From NCBI GenBank assembly GCA_937141995.1, contig CAKZQX010001067.1, positions 1 through 6,900 of the forward strand: DNA of 6,900 bases, given 5' to 3'. Shown here in pieces: positions 1-4,533 of the stretch; positions within the stretch are counted from its first letter, which is position 1; each line of letters starts with the position of its first letter. Under the pieces are notes generated by a model. The model did not search any database. It was not told the DNA's origin and worked only from the letters and a program-made list of their open reading frames with translations. The position numbers were made by a program, and so were the translations under genes. This DNA comes from an uncultured Chloroflexaceae bacterium (GTDB taxonomy: Bacteria > Chloroflexota > Chloroflexia > Chloroflexales > Chloroflexaceae).

Positions 1-11
1 GTTGACCCGAC

Positions 12-157
12 AGGAGATTCCGCCTCCGGCAGGGCGGAAGAAACCATACTTTTTTGTGAAAAAAGTTCAAAATGTACCATGCTGCCGCAGGCGAATCGGG
101 CTTCCACCTGGGCACATGTCCAGTTTGTGGACCCACCGCGTAAGTCGTGTCATCTAA
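12..157 (+). repeat. Structured interspersed repeat, copy A
   Basis: First of three related non-coding elements (the others at 2646-2815 and, inverted, 4304-4480). In order it has AGGA (12-15), a GCCTCCGGCAGGG block (22-34), a short palindrome with 8-bp arms ACTTTTTT/AAAAAAGT and loop GTG (48-66), the block ACCATGCTGCCGCAGGCGAA (76-95), a small hairpin GTCCA-gtttg-TGGAC (118-132) and the tail ACCGCGTAAGTCGTG (135-149). The left block can fold alone (TTCCGCC 18-24 with GGCGGAA 33-39) or pair with the right block (21-32 with 82-93, one mismatch). It lies downstream of the DUF1232 gene. No coding potential is apparent. It could be a non-autonomous transposable element or a structured RNA; the family is not one I recognise. 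Confidence 0.75.
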
Positions 158-160
158 CAG

Positions 161-199
161 GCTACAGAATAGTCGTAATCGGTACATATGTTCTGTAGC
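161..199. repeat. Short inverted repeat, 9-bp arms
   Basis: GCTACAGAA (161-169) is matched by its exact reverse complement TTCTGTAGC (191-199), with 21 nt between. It sits between the tail of repeat copy A and the operon terminator. The spacing would suit a weak stem-loop or a spaced protein site. Nothing else supports a function. Confidence 0.4.
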
Positions 200-241
200 A
201 AAATCTGTGCCGGCATGCCGGTAGTTGGCGCACGCCGGCAC
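200..241 (-). terminator. Rho-independent terminator of the minus-strand operon
   Basis: Read on the minus strand, GTGCCGGCGTGC (241-230) pairs with GCATGCCGGCAC (218-207). This is a 12-bp stem with one G-U wobble and an 11-nt loop. Four T residues (203-200) follow after 3 nt. It starts 22 bp after the stop codon of the DUF1232 gene, the last gene of the operon. The T tract is short, so termination may be incomplete. Confidence 0.65.
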
Positions 242-262
242 GACGCGCGGTACTCGCTGCGC

Positions 263-574
263 TCAGCTCAGCAACTGCATATCGGTCTGCATCTGCTGCT
301 CGTAGCTCTTGACCACCTCTCCCGGAGCCAGTCGCACAAAGAGACGCAGTGCCAGCATGAGCAGCGCCAGGTCGTCTATCTGGCCCAGGAGCGGCAGGAA
401 ATCCGGGATGACATCGATCGGCAGGATCAGATATGCCAGCACGATGCCGGGGATGACCTTCGTATAAATTGGGACGCGGTTGTCGCGCACCAGCTTCCAG
501 ATGATGGTCAACTCACCTACCATCTGCTGCCAGTACCGCGGATGGAGTAGGTTGGGGATAAACTTCTTGAGCAT
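263..574 (-). CDS. DUF1232 (YkvA-like) small membrane protein
   Basis: A 103-residue protein of the DUF1232/YkvA family, whose molecular function is not established. The diagnostic core is LAYLILPIDVIPDFLPLLGQ (46-65), followed by IDDLALLMLALRLFV (66-80). This is the family's P-x-D-x-I-P-D signature between two hydrophobic stretches (about 38-60 and 66-82), which probably form a membrane hairpin. The N-terminus is basic and amphipathic; the C-terminus is short and polar. The ATG at 574 is chosen because AAGGAAAGG lies 8 nt upstream and the family begins at about this point. A longer in-frame start near 796 would overlap the upstream gene and add unrelated sequence. It is the last gene of a three-gene minus-strand operon, 73 bp after the PPOX gene and followed by a terminator. 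The family call is firm, the role unknown. Confidence 0.88.
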   Translation of the reverse strand: MLKKFIPNLLHPRYWQQMVGELTIIWKLVRDNRVPIYTKVIPGIVLAYLILPIDVIPDFLPLLGQIDDLALLMLALRLFVRLAPGEVVKSYEQQMQTDMQLLS

Positions 575-582
575 TGAGTGAA

Positions 583-591
583 CCTTTCCTT
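583..591 (-). promoter_or_regulatory. Ribosome binding site that fixes the DUF1232 start
   Basis: AAGGAAAGG on the minus strand, 8 nt before the ATG at 574. It supports the 103-residue form over a 177-residue extension that would overlap the PPOX gene in another frame. Confidence 0.7.
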
Positions 592-647
592 CAAGTATAG
601 GTACCAGTTGTTCCGTGTCTGCTTCTTCAGCAAGATCCGTGCCCGAC

Positions 648-1082
648 TCACTCCGCCGGCGCGCCCCACGCGGTGACAGCCGTTGGCCGAATGGCAATGA
701 CCGGCTGCTCCTGAATGGGCATCTCCCGGTACTGCGGATAGCGGTCGCGCAGCAGTTCAATCGCCACGCGGTGCTCGGCCGTCTCGGGCGGAACAAGTTC
801 GGCTGTGCCCCGGATCAGCACAAACGTCAGTTCGCTCCAGTCATCGCTGTAGTGATCAACCAGCAGGGCCACCTGTGGATTCGCCAATAGATTACGCACC
901 CGTTTGAGGCGCTGCGGCTCCACCCGCTTGGGTTTTGTGTCCAGCGCAATGTAGAGCGCGGCACCGTCACAGGCATAGCAGACCGGCACAATATGCGGTT
1001 GGCCGGCCTGGTCGGCTGTGGCAAAACGCCCGACGCGCTGCCGCTGGATGAAGGTACGTTCAGATGGAGAAAAGATCGACAT
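648..1082 (-). CDS. PPOX-class probable F420-dependent enzyme, Rv0121 type
   Basis: A 144-residue single-domain protein with the split beta-barrel fold of the pyridoxamine 5'-phosphate oxidase-like flavin/F420 binding enzymes. It matches the subgroup typified by mycobacterial Rv0121 (TIGR03668-like). Visible hallmarks are VGRFATAD (17-24), GQPHIVPVCYACDG (27-40), TKPKR (49-53), LKRVRNLLANPQVALLVDHY (59-78), DDWSEL (80-85) and RYPQY (114-118). It is probably cytosolic. Family members bind F420 or a flavin and carry out two-electron redox reactions, but the substrate is unknown. The length is normal for the subgroup. GGAG lies about 11 nt before the ATG. The gene begins 20 bp after the transporter stop, so the two are almost certainly co-transcribed. 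Whether this one uses F420 or FMN cannot be told from the sequence. Confidence 0.9.
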   Translation of the reverse strand: MSIFSPSERTFIQRQRVGRFATADQAGQPHIVPVCYACDGAALYIALDTKPKRVEPQRLKRVRNLLANPQVALLVDHYSDDWSELTFVLIRGTAELVPPETAEHRVAIELLRDRYPQYREMPIQEQPVIAIRPTAVTAWGAPAE

Positions 1083-1102
1083 AACTTTCGCGCTCCATAG
1101 AA

Positions 1103-2020
1103 CTATTCCGTTCGCGCCTTCAACGCCTCCGCTTCGATAAAGATACGTTTAATATCCGGCTGATCCTGCCGGATCTGCTTTTCCAGCCGGTCAATGGCCG
1201 TCATCAAATCCACCGTGGAGAGTTCCGGACGAAACTGAATATCCAGGTTGAGCAAAATGTCGTGGGGCCCCAGGTGCATCGTCAATGGCCGCGCCGCCCG
1301 CTCGACTGCGCTGTCGGCTTCGACCAGTTCGTGAACGTGGTTGATGATCTTACGGTCGGCACTCTCGCCGATCAGCAACCCGCGACTCTCGTAGGTGAGG
1401 AAGAGCGCGACAACGGCAAGAATCAGGCCAATAATAATCGAGGCAACGCCGTCCATGTAGGGCGCTTCGTAGCGATGGCCGAGATACACCCCCAGGAAGG
1501 CCACAATCAGGCCGAGCAGCGCGGCGGTGTCCTCTCCCAATACGGTCAGTACCGTCGGATCTTTGCTGGTCCGCAGGGCATGCCAGAGCCCCTTCTCGCC
1601 GATCATCGGCATAAACTCGCGTAGCGCGAGGGTCCAGGCGATTGCCTCAACTACCAGTGCGAAGCCCAGGACAACATAGTTCCAGGTGGGGTCGCGCAAC
1701 TCTGACGGGTGCAGGATATGCGTAATGCCCTCGTAGATTGACATACCGCCGCCGATCCCAAAGAGCAGGATGGCGACAATCAGGCTCCAGAAGTAGAGTT
1801 CTTTGCCATACCCAAACGGATGCATCGAGTCAGGAGGTTTTTTCCCCTTCTTGATGCCCAGGAGAAGTAGTGCTTGATTGCCCGTATCGACCAGCGAGTG
1901 AATACCCTCGGAAATCATCGCCGAACTGCCGGTAAAACCGGCTGCGGTAAACTTGGCGATAGCAATGGTAAAATTACCGGCCATTGCTCCATAGACGGCG
2001 ACTGGTTTCTCCGATGCCAT
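1103..2020 (-). CDS. Cation diffusion facilitator transporter, ZnT9-like
   Basis: A 305-residue integral membrane protein of the CDF family, which exports divalent metals (Zn, Fe, Mn, Co and others) in exchange for protons. Six hydrophobic segments are visible at about 9-31, 33-56, 77-98, 114-134, 164-181 and 191-211, then a cytoplasmic domain (about 220-300). Metal-site candidates are H41 and D45 in SEGIHSLVDTGNQ, and E163-D164 in the fifth segment. The block EDTAALLG (163-170), the downstream D190-G191 and the loop sequence MHPFGYGKELYFW (66-78) resemble the ZnT9/SLC30A9-like branch rather than classical FieF or CzcD. The ATG at 2020 has AGGAG 8 nt upstream. It is the first gene of the operon with the PPOX and DUF1232 genes. 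The 7-bp repeat array begins just upstream of its ribosome binding site, which leaves little ordinary promoter sequence. The metal is not determinable. Confidence 0.93.
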   Translation of the reverse strand: MASEKPVAVYGAMAGNFTIAIAKFTAAGFTGSSAMISEGIHSLVDTGNQALLLLGIKKGKKPPDSMHPFGYGKELYFWSLIVAILLFGIGGGMSIYEGITHILHPSELRDPTWNYVVLGFALVVEAIAWTLALREFMPMIGEKGLWHALRTSKDPTVLTVLGEDTAALLGLIVAFLGVYLGHRYEAPYMDGVASIIIGLILAVVALFLTYESRGLLIGESADRKIINHVHELVEADSAVERAARPLTMHLGPHDILLNLDIQFRPELSTVDLMTAIDRLEKQIRQDQPDIKRIFIEAEALKARTE

Positions 2021-2034
2021 GAATACTTCTCCTT

Positions 2035-2272
2035 TTAATGGTTAATGGTTAGGGGTTAACGGTTAGGGGTTAACGGTTAGGGGTTAGGAGCAATACCGTT
2101 CAAATAAGACGAACTTAACTCGCGCAAAACCGCAAAGTTCTAACGCTTATGCGGTTCTTCGTGTTCTTTGCGGCTTTGCGCGAGCGTATTTGAACGGTAT
2201 TGGGGTTAGGAGTTAACCCGTAACCGGTAACCCCTAACCCGTAATCCAGAACCCAGAACCCATAACCCCTAC
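2035..2272. repeat. Degenerate heptanucleotide array with polarity switch
   Basis: Eight left-hand 7-mers fill 2035-2090: TTAATGG twice, TTAGGGG and TTAACGG alternating, then TTAGGGG and TTAGGAG. After the inserted palindrome (2091-2202), eight right-hand 7-mers fill 2213-2268: TTAACCC, GTAACCG, GTAACCC, CTAACCC, GTAATCC, AGAACCC twice, ATAACCC. G-runs are therefore on the plus strand at left and on the minus strand at right, and the halves can partly pair. The array resembles the short tandem heptanucleotide repeats known from some cyanobacteria. It fills the space from the transporter's ribosome binding site to the stop codon of the pseudogene, whose TAG is itself part of the array. The right half has G-quadruplex potential on the minus strand. 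Confidence 0.85.
2091..2202. mobile_element. MITE-like palindromic insertion with 10-bp target duplication
   Basis: A 112-bp element with perfect 16-bp terminal inverted repeats (2091-2106 and 2187-2202, CAATACCGTTCAAATA). An inner inverted repeat of 19 bp (2119-2137 and 2166-2184, one mismatch) follows, so the whole element can fold into a hairpin. The 10-bp GGGTTAGGAG flanks it directly on both sides (2081-2090 and 2203-2212). Removing the element and one repeat restores an unbroken 7-mer array, which argues for a real insertion with target duplication. It encodes no transposase. The inner GC-rich palindrome, with CTTTGCG and GCGCGAG words, resembles short interspersed repeats I have seen in many bacterial genomes, but no family name can be assigned. 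Confidence 0.75.
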
Positions 2273-2591
2273 CTTGCCTCCAACAGCACTGCGCCAAGGC
2301 GTCCCGGCAACACTTTGAACTCGGTCGGGTCGGATTGTTGGGATGCCACTCGAACTGCGCCCGCTCAACATATTGTGTGGGCCGCCCGCCCTCAATGCGC
2401 CGCTCGGTCAGGGGATAGCCAAACACATCCAGCCCGCCCTGCCGCTCCCAGAACTCCAGGAAGCGCCCACTCACATACTGCCGGGTTTCGGGGAAGAAGC
2501 GCGTGTCTTCCTCCTACACTGCAGCGGGCACCACCGGTAGCATGCTACACAATAGGGCAAAAATAATCAACATCTGTTTTTCCTGCGGCAT
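2269..2591 (-). pseudogene. Broken paralog of the FGYP-module secreted protein
   Basis: A decayed relative of the intact gene at 2900-3997. Read from the ATG at 2591 (or 2573, which has AGGA 8 nt upstream) it gives a signal peptide, MLIIFALLCSMLPVVPAA, then an in-frame TAG (2516-2514). The same frame continues as EEDTRFFPET, FWERQGGLDVFGYPLTE and TQYVERAQFEWHPNNPT, one complete module start. A tandem 5-bp duplication (GGTCG twice, 2323-2332) then shifts the frame. Removing one copy restores EFKVLPGRLGAVLLEAR and a TAG at 2271-2269. That stop lies in the heptamer array, so the 3' part of an ancestral longer gene is probably lost. Repaired, it would encode about 105 residues. Three independent lesions make a functional product unlikely, apart from amber suppression or internal initiation at the GTG at 2474. 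Confidence 0.85.
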
Positions 2592-2645
2592 GATCTCTTC
2601 CGGTTTCATTTCAAATCACAAGAGTTATCTGGTTGCTCACGCAAA

Positions 2646-2815
2646 AGGATCTTTCGCCTCCGGCAGGGTGGAAGAAATCATTCTTTTTCACGAAAATCTT
2701 GCAATCTGCAAAATTTCCGTGAAAAAGAAAAACAAATACCATTGCTGCCGCAGGCGAATCGGGCCGTTCATCCCGGCAAACGCCTGGTTTGGAACCGACT
2801 GCGTAATGCGTGCCA
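2646..2815 (+). repeat. Structured interspersed repeat, copy B
   Basis: Second copy of the family, in the same orientation as copy A. It has AGGA (2646-2649), TTCGCCTCCGGCAGGG (2653-2668), a central palindrome of two 23-nt arms (2681-2703 and 2707-2729, two mismatches) around an ATC loop, the block ACCATTGCTGCCGCAGGCGAA (2738-2758), a small hairpin GGTT-tgg-AACC (2786-2796) and the tail TGCGTAATGCGTGCC (2800-2814). The outer blocks pair over 13 of 14 positions (2653-2666 with 2745-2758). The two mismatches in the central palindrome would be G-U wobbles in a minus-strand RNA. It occupies most of the 308-bp gap between the pseudogene and the intact paralog. The rest of that gap (2816-2899) shows nothing recognisable. 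Confidence 0.75.
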
Positions 2816-2899
2816 CGCAGCCGGTTGTGTCCCGCCGTTCTGGATAGCAAGGTGTGTGCCGTCAGTCGAAATAGGTGCGGAACCAGCTTATCTATCTCC

Positions 2900-3997
2900 C
2901 TACTTCGCGCGCGGCACGATGTAGATATCATCCGCATCCGGGCCGGCGACATAGACCATATCGGTATCCTGCACCCAGATCAGCACGCCGTTGGCGAACT
3001 GATGCATGGTTGCCCGGCGCGGCTGTTCCGGCGCGGTGGCAAAGCCCAGTGCCTGCCGCAGATCGGCATTTGCGCTCCAGACCTGGCCGAACCCGCGCTG
3101 CGGCACATACAATCCCGCCGGCGCAGTTGCATCAGGGTTCGGATCGCCCTCGTTCCAGCTTTCGCCGTAGCGGTAATGCCGGGGTGGATCAAAGGTGAAG
3201 GCGTGAACGACCCCATGGCTGCGTACCATCATCCAGAACATCAGGCCATTCTGGAAGGTCTGGGTTGCCGCCGGACGGTTCATGGAATACGCTGAGGCTC
3301 CCAGATCGAAACAGCCCAGTTCATCGCGGAAGGGGATCTGCAAATAGGTGCGGCGCAACTTCGTCTGGATCGGTACCCAGCAGGGGGAGTAGCCTTCGCG
3401 GAGTTCTTTTCCCAGCAGCCCCAGCAGCACTTCGTAGCGGGTGCCGCGCAGTTCCGGGTGGTGCTCCATGCGGCGGCGCTCGAAGTATTGCACCGTGCCG
3501 CGCCAGTCCCCGAAATTCTCGCTAAACGGCTCCGTCAGCGGGTAGCCAAAGCGCTCCAGGCCACCGTTGCGCTCCCAGTAGCTCAGAAAGGGCTCGCACA
3601 GGCTGTGCCCGGTTTCGGGAAAGTAACGACAACCGGCCGGGGCACCGTTCACTTGAGGAAATTCGCGCCAGGGCCAGTTCCATGTCTCCAATTCGCGCGC
3701 ACCCAAACGCCCGGCCAGCACGCCCAGCCCCTCGTTCGAATGATCTTCCAGCCGATCGCGCTCGAACCACTGCACCGGGCCGCTCCAGTTCCCCTCAACC
3801 GTTTCGGTCTGCTGGGGCGAGATCGGGTAGCCAAACACTTCCAGGCCACCGTTGCGCTCCCAATATTCGCGGATCGGCCCCGCAATGGAGAACCCGGTTT
3901 CCGGGAAATAGCGCGGTGCGTCCTGCGCCTGCGCCGCCGCCGACGGCAGCAGGACGATGGTGGGCACAAGGAGAATCAATAAAAGTAGTCGTTGCAT
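2900..3997 (-). CDS. Secreted protein with two FGYP/YFER modules, function unknown
   Basis: A 365-residue exported protein of unknown function. Residues 1-24 are a signal peptide (MQRLLLLILL ... AAAQA), with likely cleavage after AQA. Two modules of about 75-80 residues follow, each with RYFPETG (29-35, 124-130), YWERNGGL-x-x-FGYP (45-58, 140-153), VQ-[WY]-FER (75-80, 169-174) and a VL-x-[GR]-LG ending (93-99, 190-196). The C-terminal half has a different duplicated motif, TFQNGLMFW (248-255 region) and HQFANGVLIWVQ (332-343), joined by APAGLYVPQRGFGQVW (292-307) and ALGFATAPEQ (316-325). Such proteins recur in Chloroflexota, usually annotated as hypothetical. They may bind cell-surface or glycan ligands, but that is only inference. 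The ATG at 3997 is preferred over one at 4030 because it directly precedes the signal peptide and has AAAGGA upstream. The pseudogene at 2269-2591 is a single-module paralog. Confidence 0.85.
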   Translation of the reverse strand: MQRLLLLILLVPTIVLLPSAAAQAQDAPRYFPETGFSIAGPIREYWERNGGLEVFGYPISPQQTETVEGNWSGPVQWFERDRLEDHSNEGLGVLAGRLGARELETWNWPWREFPQVNGAPAGCRYFPETGHSLCEPFLSYWERNGGLERFGYPLTEPFSENFGDWRGTVQYFERRRMEHHPELRGTRYEVLLGLLGKELREGYSPCWVPIQTKLRRTYLQIPFRDELGCFDLGASAYSMNRPAATQTFQNGLMFWMMVRSHGVVHAFTFDPPRHYRYGESWNEGDPNPDATAPAGLYVPQRGFGQVWSANADLRQALGFATAPEQPRRATMHQFANGVLIWVQDTDMVYVAGPDADDIYIVPRAK

Positions 3998-4303
3998 TGG
4001 CGTATCATTCCTTTCAGCTTCGTACAGCATTACATGACGGCATACCAGTATGCCGTCGCAGCGCAGGCGTTCCCACCAACGACCGGCGCGGCATAAATGC
4101 AGACAATACCGTCCTGATCGAATAATCGAATTACACCTCTCCAGCGTACCAGAACAGGTCCATCGCTACCTCGGTATGCAGCGGGAAAAGCTGCTTATCC
4201 TTTGAGCCGAAACAGTTCCTGGTCATACGGCCAGGTAACGATCAGGCAATACATTTTTGCAATTGAGGCATACACGCGGGAGGTACGGACATGGTATCAT
4301 TCC
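3998..4303. other. Divergent intergenic region, left part
   Basis: This stretch separates the secreted-protein gene from repeat copy C. It contains the ribosome binding site of the minus-strand gene (AAAGGA near 4009-4014), the dyad at 4036-4057 and a weak hairpin GCAGC-gggaaaa-GCTGC (4178-4194). No convincing -35/-10 pair and no conserved open frame were found in it. Promoters for both divergent genes should lie between 3998 and 4533. Confidence 0.5.
4036..4057. promoter_or_regulatory. Perfect dyad, candidate operator or 5'-leader hairpin
   Basis: GACGGCATAC (4036-4045) and GTATGCCGTC (4048-4057) are exact reverse complements separated by CA, giving a 22-bp perfect dyad. It lies 39 bp upstream of the ATG of the minus-strand secreted-protein gene. 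Its size and symmetry suit a homodimeric repressor site. As RNA it would be a 9-bp stem with a tetraloop in the leader. No regulator gene is present in the window. Confidence 0.5.
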
Positions 4304-4480
4304 TTATATGGCACGACTTACGCGGTACGGTCTGTTCCGGCCCGATGCCGGACCCAAACGCCGATTTCGCCTGCGGCAGCATGGTACTGTTTTATCTTGT
4401 TTCAGCGAAACATTACACGCTGTGCAATGTTTCGCTGAAACAAGATGTCATATTCTGCCCTGCCGGAGGCAATAGCTCCT
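4304..4480 (-). repeat. Structured interspersed repeat, copy C (inverted)
   Basis: Third copy of the family, on the minus strand. Reading from 4480 it has AGGA, GCCTCCGGCAGGGC (4470-4457), a central palindrome of two perfect 21-bp arms (4446-4426 and 4414-4394), the block GTACCATGCTGCCGCAGG (4386-4369) then CGAAATCGG, a hairpin TCCGGC-atcgg-GCCGGA (4352-4336), and the tail ACCGCGTAAGTCGTG (4326-4312), which is identical to copy A. Inside the 21-bp arms a one-base mismatch, 3 further pairs and a 3-nt loop complete the stem. It sits between the divergent genes, 53 bp before the GH31 start, so its hairpin may lie in that gene's leader or promoter. An open frame continues through it into the GH31 gene but is not a credible extension. 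Confidence 0.77.
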
Positions 4481-4523
4481 TTCAGCGGAGGGGCCGCGTA
4501 ACTTGTGTTCATGGTTGTTCTCC

Positions 4524-4528
4524 AGGAG
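4524..4528 (+). promoter_or_regulatory. Ribosome binding site that fixes the GH31 start
   Basis: AGGAG with 5 nt to the ATG at 4534. The following codons encode a lysine/arginine-rich N-region and a hydrophobic stretch, as expected for an exported protein. Upstream in-frame starts, such as 4291, lie in or beyond repeat copy C. Confidence 0.75.
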
Positions 4529-4533
4529 TCTGT

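Noticed and set aside
575..796. N-terminal extension of the DUF1232 protein to 177 residues
   Set aside because: It overlaps the end of the PPOX gene in another frame, adds unrelated residues, and the start at 574 has a strong ribosome binding site.
2035..2272. CRISPR array
   Set aside because: The 7-bp units are contiguous and have no spacers; no 25-40 bp direct repeats occur and no cas gene is present.
2115..2474. Stand-alone 119-residue gene from the GTG at 2474
   Set aside because: It is the middle of the broken FGYP paralog, read out of frame after the 5-bp duplication and into the repeat array; the C-terminal third is not protein-like.
2503..2952. Small open frames on both strands across repeat copy B
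   Set aside because: They follow the repeat's palindromes, and similar peptides arise from copy C simply through DNA homology. No ribosome binding sites or known domains were seen.
4202..4438. Small gene in the divergent intergenic region
   Set aside because: Half of it is repeat copy C, the rest is unconserved-looking, and no ribosome binding site precedes it.
4291..4533. N-terminal extension of the GH31 protein by 81 residues
   Set aside because: The segment is read straight through repeat copy C, lacks a good ribosome binding site and would bury the signal peptide. The ATG at 4534 has AGGAG in place.
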